A DNA stretch of 41,265 nt from Paractinoplanes toevensis (GTDB lineage: Bacteria > Actinomycetota > Actinomycetes > Mycobacteriales > Micromonosporaceae), in NCBI RefSeq assembly GCF_018332695.1, contig NZ_BOQN01000120.1, positions 1 to 41,265 on the forward strand. Reading direction: 5' to 3'. Position 1 is the first letter of the stretch, and every line of letters begins with the position of its first letter. Positions 1 to 7,670 of the stretch are shown here, piece after piece. The notes under the pieces were generated by a model that worked only from the letters and a program-made list of their open reading frames with translations, ran no database searches and was not told the DNA's origin. Made by a program: the position numbers and the translations under genes.

Positions 1-1
1 C

Positions 2-517
2 GTGGCCGCCCGGCGCTTCGCCGAACGCAACCCCGGCTCGCACTCGGCGGCCGGTGCCGCGGCGCACGCCACCGGCGTCCACGACGGCGACCTGGCCCGG
101 ATTCAGCAGGCCGTCGCCGAGTTCCGGCTGGCGAACCGGCCGCTCGCGCTGGCCGCGGCCCTCGAGGACGCGGCGTCGATCGGCGGCTCCGGCTACGAGG
201 AGGCGCTGTCCATCGTCACCGCTTGCGGGGCCGAACGGGTCCGGGCGCGGATCGAAGCCGTACTGCGGGCCCGCGGTACGGTCGCGCCGGAACCGCCCGC
301 ACCGGCCGCGCCCTGCCTGCCGCAGCTCTCCCCGGCCGAGCGCCGGGTGGCCATCGAGGTCGGCCGGGGCTGCACCAACATCGAAGTCGCGGAGATCCTG
401 TTCATCTCCAAGCACACGGTGGACGCGCATCTGCGGAACATCTTCAGCAAGCTGGGCGTACGGCGCCGGGCCGAACTCGCCGCCGTGGTCGCCCGGGAAT
501 GCGGCCCAACCACGTGA
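2..517 (+). CDS. LuxR-type transcriptional regulator, C-terminal part
   Basis: The reading frame is open from the first bases of the window, so this is probably the end of a longer regulator whose start lies upstream; the GTG at base 2 need not be the true start. The last 65 residues form a LuxR/GerE DNA-binding domain: LSPAERRVAIEVGRGCTN leads into IAEILFISKHTVDAHLRN-like helices, then FSKLGVRRRAELA. The preceding helical, Ala-rich stretch resembles the end of the effector region of large LAL-type activators, but this is inference. It reads toward the FAD monooxygenase 82 bases downstream and may regulate it. The class of DNA-binding domain is clear; the full architecture and ligand cannot be seen. 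Confidence 0.85.
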   Translation: MAARRFAERNPGSHSAAGAAAHATGVHDGDLARIQQAVAEFRLANRPLALAAALEDAASIGGSGYEEALSIVTACGAERVRARIEAVLRARGTVAPEPPAPAAPCLPQLSPAERRVAIEVGRGCTNIEVAEILFISKHTVDAHLRNIFSKLGVRRRAELAAVVARECGPTT

Positions 518-599
518 ATACGTAATGTACGGATGACCCTCCGGGCGCCGAGCATGGCGGTGTAACACGCCGCCCATCCCTCCGCCTCAAGGGACCTCC

Positions 600-2138
600 A
601 TGCCGACACCCGCCTTGCGTACGCCGGTGCTCGTGGCCGGTGCCGGCGTCGCCGGCTCGCTGACCGCGCTCGAGCTGGCTCATCACGGCGTGCCGAGCAT
701 GGTGGTGGAGAGAGCCGACCGGCCGGCCCGGATCCCCGACCTGCTGATGATCAACGGGCGCAGCATGGAGTTGCTGCGCCGGCTGGATCTGACCGGCGAC
801 CTGCGGGCGGCCGGCCTCGACCCGGACTGCCCGCTCGACTTCCTCTGGTCGGCGGGGATGGACCGGCCACCGGCGCTGCAGTGGCGGCTGCCGCCGGTGG
901 CCACCCTCCGGGAGACGTACGCCGCCACCGCCGACGGCGTCGCACCCGTCGAGCCGTACGTTCTTATCTCCAGTCCCGGACTGATCTCCCGGCTGCGGCG
1001 GGCGTTGCGCGGGCACCCGCTGATCGACCTGCGCACCCGATGGACCCTCACCGAGGTGGAGACCACGGCGGACACGGTGACCGCGACGGTGCTCGACGCC
1101 GAGGGCGGGGCGCGGCACCTGGTCGAGGCGGGCTACCTGGCCGGGTGCGACGGGGCCGACAGCACCGTACGCCGCTGCGCCGGCCTGACCCTGGAGAAGC
1201 TCGGCCCGCCCGCCCCCTACCTCGCCCTGCACTTCCGCAGCCCCGCGCTGGCCGGCCGGTGGGCCAACCCGGCCGTGCTGGTCACCGGGGGAGCGACCGT
1301 GGTCGCGGGCCACGACGGCGACCGGTGCGTGGCCTACGTGCCGGTCGGGGCGGACGACCAGGACGCCGTCGCCAACCCGGCCGACCTGCTTCAGGACCGG
1401 CTCGGCCTGCCCGACGACCCGGCGCGGATCGTGACCGTGGTGCAGCGGTCCGGGGTGCCGTCGGTCGCCCGGTCCTACCGGCAGGGCCGGGTCTTCCTGG
1501 CCGGGCAGGCCGCCCACCAGGTCGAGACGCCCGGTGACGACCTGGCCACCTGCATCGGCGACGCCGTCGACCTGGGCTGGCGGCTGGCCGCGGCGGTGCA
1601 CGGCTGGGCCGGTGACCGGCTGCTGGCCGGCTACCAGACCGAGCGGCGGCGGCACGCCCTGGCCGACCGGGAGCGGGGCGCCCGCAGCCGGTCGACCCGG
1701 AGCCGCCTGCAGCGGCTGGTGGATTCCGGTGCGGACGGTGCGGCGCTGGCGGCCGTACTCCGGAACGGGCCGCCCCAGGTCGACCCGGCCGGCACCGGAC
1801 CGGCCGAGACGGCCGGCAGTCCCGGGTTCCGCCCGCACGCCTTCCGGCTCGCCGGTGGCGGCCAGTTCTTCGATCGGCTGGGCCCGCAGTTCACCCTGGT
1901 CGACCTGACCCTCGGCCAGGATGGTTATCCGCTGGTCAAGGCGGCGCGGGTGCGCGGCATCCCGGTGCGGCACCTGCCGCTGGCCGGGGCTCCGGTGCCG
2001 GCCGCCTGGTGCGGGCGGCTCGTGCTGATCCGCCCCGACCAGTTGGTCGCGTGGTGCGCGGACGGCCCGCCGGTCGACTGCGACGGTGTTCTCGACGACG
2101 TGACCGGGGCACGACAGCAGTTATACGAAAACACGTGA
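600..2138 (+). CDS. FAD-dependent aromatic monooxygenase (PheA/TfdB-like)
   Basis: 512 aa, full length for the class A flavoprotein hydroxylases that use NAD(P)H and O2 to hydroxylate aromatic or polyketide substrates. The N-terminal dinucleotide fold has GAGVAG at residues 14-19. The DG motif appears as GCDGADSTVRR near residue 183, and a LIRPDQLVAW stretch near the C-terminus matches the thioredoxin-like tail of this family. The second FAD motif near residue 300 reads GQAAHQVETPGDD, where the family usually has GDAAH followed by a Pro-Gly-rich loop, so the FAD-ribityl-contacting Asp is Gln here. ATG is preceded by GGGA. A LuxR-type regulator lies upstream and a TetR-like gene downstream, as in small catabolic or tailoring loci. 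The substrate cannot be predicted. Confidence 0.88.
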   Translation: MPTPALRTPVLVAGAGVAGSLTALELAHHGVPSMVVERADRPARIPDLLMINGRSMELLRRLDLTGDLRAAGLDPDCPLDFLWSAGMDRPPALQWRLPPVATLRETYAATADGVAPVEPYVLISSPGLISRLRRALRGHPLIDLRTRWTLTEVETTADTVTATVLDAEGGARHLVEAGYLAGCDGADSTVRRCAGLTLEKLGPPAPYLALHFRSPALAGRWANPAVLVTGGATVVAGHDGDRCVAYVPVGADDQDAVANPADLLQDRLGLPDDPARIVTVVQRSGVPSVARSYRQGRVFLAGQAAHQVETPGDDLATCIGDAVDLGWRLAAAVHGWAGDRLLAGYQTERRRHALADRERGARSRSTRSRLQRLVDSGADGAALAAVLRNGPPQVDPAGTGPAETAGSPGFRPHAFRLAGGGQFFDRLGPQFTLVDLTLGQDGYPLVKAARVRGIPVRHLPLAGAPVPAAWCGRLVLIRPDQLVAWCADGPPVDCDGVLDDVTGARQQLYENT

Positions 2139-2205
2139 TGCGCGGGCCCGGTCCCTCCGGCGAGGCTCGACATCTCCCCGTAGATCTCGAACGGACAGAG
2201 GGACG

Positions 2206-2811
2206 ATGTCAACGAGGATCACCGAGGACCTGGGTCGGACCACGATCGCGGGCTGGTACACGCGGCTCGCCGACAACCCCTCCCCGCGCCGTAACCATTG
2301 GCAGACGAAGATCATCTATTACCGGGCGGTCGCCGAGCTGCTCGCCGCCTCGCCGGGGCGCCCGCTGACCTGGAAGACCATCGTGGGCGCGGCCCGGCCG
2401 CGCGGCTGCCGCAGCACGTTCTACGAGGTGGCCGGCCCGCACGCGCGACACGGCATGGTCGGCGAGCTGATCGCCGACGGGAGTGCCCGCTCGATCGAGA
2501 TAGCGTGGCGCTACCAGCGGCAGGACCCGGTCGAGCAGCTCATCGACGAGACGAAGGTGTGGTCGTTCTGGCCGCACCGGCAGCCGTTCGTGGCGGCGGC
2601 GACCGGCCCCGGCGGGTCAGCCGACGACGTTCCCGACGGGCTGCGCGCCGCCCTGCTCGCCTGGGCCCGGGCCAACCCGGCGCTGGCCGCCGCGAACATG
2701 TTCCGCCCACCGGCCTGCGCGGTCGAGGACCTGACCGTGCTGCACGGCGGGCGGCTGGCCGCCAGCCGGGCGGAGACCCGTCTCACCGAGGTCCTGCGGC
2801 AGGCGCACTGA
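2206..2811 (+). CDS. TetR-like DNA-binding protein
   Basis: 201 aa, ATG preceded by GAGGGA. Residues about 40-75 (YYRAVAELL, then TWKTIVGAARPRGCRSTFYEV) resemble the helix-turn-helix of TetR proteins, in particular the STFY recognition-helix signature, although the helix before it is atypical (AARPRGCR rather than AGVS). The rest is helical, with a Trp-rich segment (KVWSFWPHRQPF), and shows no enzyme motif. It follows the FAD monooxygenase by 67 bases on the same strand and converges with the next gene after only 7 bases. A regulator of the monooxygenase is plausible. TetR assignment is by eye and moderate. Confidence 0.6.
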   Translation: MSTRITEDLGRTTIAGWYTRLADNPSPRRNHWQTKIIYYRAVAELLAASPGRPLTWKTIVGAARPRGCRSTFYEVAGPHARHGMVGELIADGSARSIEIAWRYQRQDPVEQLIDETKVWSFWPHRQPFVAAATGPGGSADDVPDGLRAALLAWARANPALAAANMFRPPACAVEDLTVLHGGRLAASRAETRLTEVLRQAH

Positions 2812-2818
2812 GCGTCGG

Positions 2819-3316
2819 TCATTCCTGCCGCAGATGGGCGTGCACGGCAACGATGCCGACGCCGCGGCCGGGCAGGGGCAGCAGCTGCCGGCCGATCCGG
2901 CGCGCGATGTCATCCTCGGCCGCGGCCGGTACGTCGTACGCGTGGGTGCGGGTGATGGCGGGCAGGTTGGCGGTCAGAAAGGTCTCGCACTCGGTTGCCG
3001 GGTCCTGCACCTGCTCGCGGACGACCTCGATCGGCTGGTGCACCCGCCAGGTGAAACGAACGGTGGCGGCGAAGAACAGGGCGCCGCCCAGGGCCGGCAA
3101 CCGGCAGGCGAACACCGCGTGGTGCGGGCGGTTGTCCACGACGTACGCCGTCGTCGGGCCTTTCCACCAGGTCTCCCCGGTGGTGTACGGGGGTTCGGGA
3201 GCGACCAGTTGGTTGTCCGGCATCTGAAAGACGAGAACGGTGCCCGGCTGGGCGATCGGCCGTCGGGTGAACGGCAACCGGTTGAGCTCCACGGTGTTCA
3301 GGATCGGGCCGGGCAT
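2819..3316 (-). CDS. Small SPFH/band-7-like protein
   Basis: 165 aa. The start ATG at 3316 was chosen over an upstream in-frame start because AGGGAG lies seven bases before it and the sequence becomes protein-like there (MPGPILNTVELNR). The middle portion (ALFFAATVRFTWRVHQPIEVVREQVQDP, quoted in parts: strand, then RVHQP, then QVQDPATECE) has the strand-turn-helix pattern of the SPFH/prohibitin domain, where a Val-rich strand is followed by a DP turn. It ends without the long coiled coil typical of stomatins and has no obvious membrane anchor. Function unknown. It could be a stand-alone SPFH module or simply an uncharacterised actinobacterial family. Confidence 0.5.
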   Translation of the reverse strand: MPGPILNTVELNRLPFTRRPIAQPGTVLVFQMPDNQLVAPEPPYTTGETWWKGPTTAYVVDNRPHHAVFACRLPALGGALFFAATVRFTWRVHQPIEVVREQVQDPATECETFLTANLPAITRTHAYDVPAAAEDDIARRIGRQLLPLPGRGVGIVAVHAHLRQE

Positions 3317-3424
3317 CGCTGTCTCCCTGTCGTGCGGGCGGGGATCGGGTGGAACAGCGAGCGTTTCGGCACGGACCAATTCTCGAACCGGCCGTGCCCG
3401 GACCCCATCGACCTGCGGTGCACA

Positions 3425-3453
3425 ACGGACCGTGATGATCGGCCACGGTCCGT
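3425..3453. promoter_or_regulatory. 10-bp perfect inverted repeat upstream of the Crp fragment
   Basis: ACGGACCGTG at 3425-3434 and CACGGTCCGT at 3444-3453 are exact reverse complements around a 9-base centre. A further GCACGGACC copy occurs near 3369. It lies in the 204-base gap between the divergent SPFH-like gene and the Crp-type fragment, so an operator, or a hairpin in the leader, is plausible. No gene is seen in this gap. Confidence 0.4.
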
Positions 3454-3520
3454 GCCGATCGGCCTACCCGTTCCGGTTCCGGCACCGGCATGATGGACGG
3501 TGGCGACCGTAGGGGGTGTC

Positions 3521-3829
3521 ATGGCGGAGGCGATCCCCGGGCGCGCCGCCGGCTGGGCGCCCAGAACGTTCCTCGGTGGCCTGTCCCGGCCCGTTGCCGA
3601 GGAGTTGCTCCGGCGCAGCGCCCGGCGCCGCTATCAGAGCGGCCGCAGCATCCTGCGCGAGGGCGTTCTGGGCTCGCACGTCGTGGTGCTGGAGAGCGGC
3701 TTCGTCAAGGTGACCACGGCGGTCGAGGGGTGCGAGACCCTGCTGGGCATCCGGTTGCCCGGCGAGCTGGTCGGCGCAAAGTCGCGCCCGCAAGAGTCAC
3801 AACGGGCGGGGCTGTCCGGTCCTAGCTGA
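3521..3829 (+). pseudogene. Truncated Crp/Fnr-type regulator (sensor domain only)
   Basis: 102 aa from the ATG at 3521, which has AGGGGGT four bases upstream. The sequence follows the start of a cyclic-nucleotide-binding domain in actinobacterial Crp/Fnr regulators: TFLGGLSRPVAEELLRR, RRRYQSGRSILREG, then LESGFVKVTTAVEG and LLGIRLPGELVG. Family members continue with a conserved Glu, a Gly-Arg loop, a dimer helix and a winged HTH, totalling about 220 aa. Here the match stops after ELVGA and runs into KSRPQESQRAGLSGPS and a stop, so half the sensor and all DNA-binding elements are missing. I see no continuation in another frame before the next gene at 3855. Most likely a deletion remnant; a short stand-alone protein cannot be excluded. 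Confidence 0.65.
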
Positions 3830-3854
3830 TGCCGTCGCCCGAGAGGAAGACTCC

Positions 3855-4043
3855 ATGCCCGTCATCACCAAGACCCACGCGCTCCGCGTCATCCGCCGCG
3901 CCTACGGGCCCGACCACGCCCAGTCGGTGGCCGAGCAGCTGCCCGAGCGGCTCGACATGGCGAACCCCGCCGACGCCGCCCTGCTCTACCGGCTCGGACT
4001 GACCCCCGATCGCCTGGCCAGCGCCCTGGGCGGGGAACTCTGA
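3855..4043 (+). CDS. Small conserved-type protein coupled to YidB/DUF937 gene
   Basis: 62 aa, ATG preceded by GAGGAAG. The sequence (VITKTHALRVIRRAYGPDHA, then EQLPERLDMANPADAALLYRLGLTP) is helical, soluble and lacks Cys and membrane segments. Its stop overlaps the start of the next gene (TGATG), so the two are almost certainly translationally coupled and probably work together. No function recognised. Confidence 0.65.
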   Translation: MPVITKTHALRVIRRAYGPDHAQSVAEQLPERLDMANPADAALLYRLGLTPDRLASALGGEL

Positions 4044-4447
4044 TGGACGACATCACGAAACTGGCGATCCTGCTGGACGATCCTGAGGTCCGGGAGCTGA
4101 TCCTCGGCCTGGGCGCCGCGCCCCGGCTGCACGCCATCGTGCTGGATCTGGCCGGCACGGTGAGCCCCGAGCAGTACCGCAGCTGGCTCTCCGACGACAC
4201 GCGCAATCTGGCCATGACCCCCGACCAGGTGCGTGCCGCGCTCGGCGACGGCCCGCTCGGCGACCTGGCCGCCGCCACCGGCACCGACTCCGGCGTGGTC
4301 AGCCGGCAGCTCGCCGGGTTGCTGCCCGACCTGGTCGACGCGGTCAGCCCCGGCGGCCGGATCGTCGACCCGGCCCGGCTGGCCGGCGAGATCACCGAGG
4401 CCCGCCGCGAGGACGACCTGGAGGCCGGTGTTTTCGGCAACCAGTGA
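4043..4447 (+). CDS. YidB/DUF937-like protein
   Basis: 134 aa, starting inside the stop of the preceding 62-aa gene. The C-terminal half shows the YidB/DUF937 pattern: GPLGDLAAATGTDSGVVSRQ followed by LAGLLPDLVDAVSPGG and a final acidic helix. The N-terminal half (KLAILLDDPEVRELILGLG) is an additional helical segment. The family is widespread and has no assigned reaction. It is cytosolic by appearance. A truncated Crp-like regulator lies just upstream. Confidence 0.7.
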   Translation: MDDITKLAILLDDPEVRELILGLGAAPRLHAIVLDLAGTVSPEQYRSWLSDDTRNLAMTPDQVRAALGDGPLGDLAAATGTDSGVVSRQLAGLLPDLVDAVSPGGRIVDPARLAGEITEARREDDLEAGVFGNQ

Positions 4448-4464
4448 GCCGGTATTGCCTAAAG

Positions 4465-4482
4465 CCTATAGGTGCTATAGGG
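4465..4482 (+). promoter_or_regulatory. CCTAT-N8-TAGGG motif before the TauE/SafE gene
   Basis: CCTAT at 4465-4469 and TAGGG at 4478-4482 are eight bases apart, preceded by TAAAG. The same arrangement, preceded by TAAA, recurs at 5461-5478 before the DUF1684 gene. The AT-rich patch is unusual in this DNA. TATAGG at 4476-4481 is eight bases before the ATG, which would also suit a -10 element for a leaderless transcript, or AGGG could act as a weak ribosome-binding site. Confidence 0.45.
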
Positions 4483-4489
4483 ATTAGGG

Positions 4490-5392
4490 ATGACGAAACT
4501 GGTTCTGCTCGCGCTCGTCGGGCTCGGGGCCCAGCTCGTCGATGGCAGTCTCGGAATGGCGTACGGCGTCACCTCGACCACGCTGCTTCTTGCCATCGGC
4601 ACCAGCCCGGCCGCCGCTTCAGCCACCGTCCATCTCGCCGAGATCGGCACCACGCTGGTCGCCGGCCTCTCCCATTGGCGCTTCGGCAACGTCGACTGGA
4701 AGGTCGTCCTGAAGATCGGTGTGCCCGGGGCCGTCGGCGCCTTCGCCGGTGCGACGTTTCTCTCCGGCCTGTCGACCGACACCGCCGCCCCGCTCATGTC
4801 CATCATCCTGCTGCTCCTCGGCCTCTACGTGTTCGTCCGCTTCACCGTGGCCGGCCTGCCCAAGGCCGACCTCGGCAAGCCGCTGCGCAAGCGGTTCCTG
4901 GCCCCGCTCGGCCTGGTCGGCGGGTTCGTCGACGCCACCGGCGGTGGCGGCTGGGGCCCGGTCGGCACGCCGGCCATCCTGGCCAGCGGCCGGCTCGAGC
5001 CGCGTAAGACGATCGGCTCCATCGACGCCAGCGAGTTCCTGGTGGCGATCGCGGCCAGCCTCGGCTTCCTGTTCGGGATCGGCGGGGAAGGCGTCAACGC
5101 CACCTGGGCGCTCGCTCTGCTGCTGGGCGGGATCATCGCGGCGCCGATCGCGGCCTGGCTGGTCCGGCACATCCCGCCGCGGGTGCTCGGCTCGGCGGTG
5201 GGCGGGATCATCATCCTGACCAACATGCGCACCCTGCTGCGCAGCGACTGGATCGACGCCCCGGACACCACCCGGTACGCCGTCTACACGGTGATCTACG
5301 TGATCTGGGCGGCGGCTCTGGCGTACTCGATCCAGCAGTACCGCCTGCACCGGGACGAGGATCGCCAGATCATCGCGGCCGCGGCTGCGTGA
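4490..5392 (+). CDS. TauE/SafE-family sulfite/sulfonate exporter
   Basis: 300 aa integral membrane protein of the TauE/SafE (DUF81) family, which exports sulfite, sulfoacetate or related organosulfur anions in studied members. It shows the inverted-repeat design: a first hydrophobic block starting at LVLLALVGLGAQLVDGSLGMAYG and a second repeat starting near residue 137 with PLGLVGGFVDATGGGGWGPV, each carrying the Gly-rich loop after an Asp. About seven to eight membrane spans are visible. The ATG at 4490 lacks a properly spaced ribosome-binding site. It stands alone, ended by a strong hairpin at 5401-5432, and shares an upstream motif with the next transcription unit, suggesting co-control. 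The sulfur link is by family; the substrate is inferred. Confidence 0.88.
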   Translation: MTKLVLLALVGLGAQLVDGSLGMAYGVTSTTLLLAIGTSPAAASATVHLAEIGTTLVAGLSHWRFGNVDWKVVLKIGVPGAVGAFAGATFLSGLSTDTAAPLMSIILLLLGLYVFVRFTVAGLPKADLGKPLRKRFLAPLGLVGGFVDATGGGGWGPVGTPAILASGRLEPRKTIGSIDASEFLVAIAASLGFLFGIGGEGVNATWALALLLGGIIAAPIAAWLVRHIPPRVLGSAVGGIIILTNMRTLLRSDWIDAPDTTRYAVYTVIYVIWAAALAYSIQQYRLHRDEDRQIIAAAAA

Positions 5393-5400
5393 CCATCCTG

Positions 5401-5432
5401 CCGCCGCGGCCCCGTGGGGTGGGCCGCGGCGG
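5401..5432. terminator. Strong hairpin terminator after the TauE/SafE gene
   Basis: CCGCCGCGGCCC at 5401-5412 pairs perfectly with GGGCCGCGGCGG at 5421-5432 across an 8-base loop. It begins eight bases after the stop codon. There is no U-tract, as is common in actinobacteria. Confidence 0.75.
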
Positions 5433-5460
5433 TGTGATCATGGTGACCATGGTGAGTAAA

Positions 5461-5478
5461 CCTATGAGAGTTGTAGGG
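5461..5478 (+). promoter_or_regulatory. Second CCTAT-N8-TAGGG motif, before DUF1684/ABC operon
   Basis: CCTAT at 5461-5465 and TAGGG at 5474-5478 reproduce the element before the TauE/SafE gene with identical spacing, and bases between also partly agree. AAACCTA and TAGGGTTT also form an imperfect inverted repeat. It is about 35 bases before the DUF1684 start, so here it cannot be a ribosome-binding site; an operator or promoter element is more likely. Confidence 0.45.
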
Positions 5479-5512
5479 TTTGCCTGGGAAGTCGTCAAGA
5501 TCAACTAAGGGG

Positions 5513-6175
5513 ATGGCCACCGTGACGGTGGAGGAACACGATGCCTGGAAGGCGGCCCGCCGCAGCGCGGTCACCGCGCCGGCCGGCAACCTGGCGCTGA
5601 TCGACACCCGCTGGGGTGCCGACGATCCGGACGCCGCGCTCGCCGGGCAACCGGCCACCGTGCGCGCCACACTGCTGCGCAACCGCGAGGGGCTACCGGG
5701 CGTGCGCCTCTGGGACGCCGAGTCCCCGGCCATCCGGAACTTCGAGCGGATCGACACGTTCGCCTACGACCCGGCGTGGGTGCTCGAGGCCCGCTGGACG
5801 GACGCCCCGGATCAAAAGCCGTTCGAACACCTGCGTGACAAAGGACGCACCCGTGACCTGCCGGTTCCTGGTGATCTCCACCTCACCCTGGCCGGCCGTG
5901 ACTACACGCTGAGCGCGTTCGACGACGACGGCGAGTTGCTGCTGGTCTTCGGCGACCCGACCAACGGCTCCCAGACGTACGGCGGCGGTCGGTTCTTGAT
6001 CGTCGAGCGGCTCTCCGATGAGCTGGTCCGCCTCGACTTCAACCGGGCCTTCGTGCCGCCGTGCGGGTTCTCGGAGCACTACAACTGCCCGCTCCCGCCG
6101 CCGCAGAACCGCCTGGCCGTGCCGGTCGAGGCCGGCGAAAAGCTTCCGATCTTCAAGCCGGGATTTGTGCACTGA
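5513..6175 (+). CDS. DUF1684-family protein
   Basis: 220 aa from ATG 5513; a GTG at 5522 is an equally good start because AAGGGG lies nine bases before it. The protein matches the DUF1684 pattern: an N-terminal HDAWKAARRSAVTAPAGNLA region, a central VRLWDAESPAIRNFERID, then strands ending in TYGGGRFLIVE, LDFNRAFVPPCGFSEHYNCP and PPQNRLAVPVEAGEK. The Tyr-Gly-Gly-Gly-Arg and Asn-Pro/Cys-Ala-Tyr-type segments near the end are the usual family landmarks. No reaction is established. It is the first gene of a unit followed 16 bases later by an ABC-importer binding protein, so it probably acts on, or with, the imported compound. Confidence 0.8.
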   Translation: MATVTVEEHDAWKAARRSAVTAPAGNLALIDTRWGADDPDAALAGQPATVRATLLRNREGLPGVRLWDAESPAIRNFERIDTFAYDPAWVLEARWTDAPDQKPFEHLRDKGRTRDLPVPGDLHLTLAGRDYTLSAFDDDGELLLVFGDPTNGSQTYGGGRFLIVERLSDELVRLDFNRAFVPPCGFSEHYNCPLPPPQNRLAVPVEAGEKLPIFKPGFVH

Positions 6176-6191
6176 AATGGAGAAATACACC

Positions 6192-7670
6192 GTGCGACGT
6201 TTGATAACGGCCTCGCTGGCGGCGGTCACCGCGCTGAGCCTCGTGGCCGCTTGCGGCGACAAGGAGGACGGAAGCTCGACCGCGGACGGCGCTGCCGCCA
6301 CCATCCAGGTGGGCTCGCTCTACGAGCCGCAGAACCTGGACAACACCGCCGGCGGCGGCCAGGGCGTCACCGAGGCGCTGAACGGCAACGTGTACGAGGG
6401 CCTGTTCAAGCTCACCGACGACGGCAAGGTCGAGCCGCTGCTGGCCAAGGACCAGAAGGTCAGCGAGGACGGCCTCACCTACACGTTCACCCTCCAGCCG
6501 AACGTGAAGTTCCACTCCGGCAAGGCGCTGACCTCGGCCGACGTGAAGGCCAGCATCGAGAAGGTGACCGCCGAGAACTCGAAGTCGGCCCGCAAGAGCA
6601 ACCTCGAGGTCATCAAGTCGATCGCCACCCCGGACGACTCGACCGTCGTCGTCACGCTGAAGACCCGGTCGATCTCGTTCGTCTACAACCTCAGCTACAT
6701 CTGGGTGATCAACTCGGCGGCCACCGACCTGACCACCAAGGCGGACGGCACCGGCCCGTACAAGCTGGGCGAATGGAAGCGGGGCTCGACGCTCACGCTG
6801 ACGAAGTTCGACGGCTACTGGGGTACGCCGGCCAAGAACGCGTCCGTGGTGTTCCACTACTTCACCGACGCCACCGCGCTGAACAACGCGCTGCTCACCA
6901 ACGCCGTCGACGTCGTCACCAGCGAGCAGAGCCCCGATGCCCTCGCGCAGTTCAAGAACAACAGCAACTACAAGGTCAACAACGGCCAGGGTACGACGAA
7001 GCTGCTGCTCGCCTTCAACGACAAGGTCGCGCCGTTCACCGACGTGAAGGTGCGCCAGGCCATCACCAAGGCGATCGACAAGAAGAAGCTGCTCACCTCG
7101 ATCTGGGGTGAGTACGGCACCGTGATCGGCTCGATGGTCCCGCCGAGCGACCCGTGGTACGAGGACCTGACGTCGGTCAACGCCTACGACCCGTCGGCGG
7201 CTGCTTCGATCAAGGGGCTGAGCTTCACGCTCGACACGCCCAGCTACGACCCGCACCCGACCGTGGCGACCTTCATCAAGAGCGAGCTCGCGAAGGTCGG
7301 CGTCACCGTCACCATCAACACGATCAGCGCCGACGAGTGGTACACGAAGGTCTACCAGAAGCACGACTTCACGGCGACGCTCCAGGAGCACGTCAACGAC
7401 CGCGACGTCGTCTGGTACGGCAACCCCGACTTCTACTGGGGCTACGACAACAAGCAGGTCACCGCGTGGATCGACCGGGCCGAGCAGGCGTCGTCGGCCG
7501 ACGAGCAGACCGCGCTGCTGAAGAAGGCCAACGAGCAGATCGCCGCCGACGCGGCCAGCGACTGGCTCTACCTCTACCCCCAGATCGTGGTGGCCTCGTC
7601 GAAGCTGTCCGGCTACCCGCTCAACGGCCTCAACGCCCAGTTCTTCGCGTACGGCATCACAAAGAGCTGA
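6192..7670 (+). CDS. ABC-importer solute-binding lipoprotein, family 5
   Basis: 492 aa from GTG 6192, which has GGAG at a good distance; the ATG at 6177 would add five residues. A lipoprotein signal ends in LVAAC with Cys21 as the lipidated residue. The mature part is a family 5 (Opp/Dpp/Nik) binding protein: YEPQNLDNTAGGG near the start, FKLTDDGKVEPLLAKDQKVS, then YTFTLQPNVKFHSGKALTSADV, the family signature. Members bind oligopeptides, nickel chelates, glutathione or other small compounds; the ligand is not evident. The stop overlaps the permease start (TGATG). Position after DUF1684 and behind a motif shared with the TauE/SafE gene makes a sulfur-containing ligand possible, but that is inference. 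Confidence 0.9.
   Translation: MRRLITASLAAVTALSLVAACGDKEDGSSTADGAAATIQVGSLYEPQNLDNTAGGGQGVTEALNGNVYEGLFKLTDDGKVEPLLAKDQKVSEDGLTYTFTLQPNVKFHSGKALTSADVKASIEKVTAENSKSARKSNLEVIKSIATPDDSTVVVTLKTRSISFVYNLSYIWVINSAATDLTTKADGTGPYKLGEWKRGSTLTLTKFDGYWGTPAKNASVVFHYFTDATALNNALLTNAVDVVTSEQSPDALAQFKNNSNYKVNNGQGTTKLLLAFNDKVAPFTDVKVRQAITKAIDKKKLLTSIWGEYGTVIGSMVPPSDPWYEDLTSVNAYDPSAAASIKGLSFTLDTPSYDPHPTVATFIKSELAKVGVTVTINTISADEWYTKVYQKHDFTATLQEHVNDRDVVWYGNPDFYWGYDNKQVTAWIDRAEQASSADEQTALLKKANEQIAADAASDWLYLYPQIVVASSKLSGYPLNGLNAQFFAYGITKS

Noticed and set aside
444..1973. Minus-strand frame opposite the FAD monooxygenase
   Set aside because: No domain, shadow composition, and the plus-strand enzyme has FAD motifs.
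3240..3512. Plus-strand frame of 90 codons before the Crp fragment
   Set aside because: Arg/Ser/Gly-rich, overlaps the SPFH-like gene start and control region, with no ribosome-binding site.
4465..4490. Riboswitch before the TauE/SafE gene
   Set aside because: The gap between genes is only about 42 bases, too short for an aptamer; a protein-binding element fits better.
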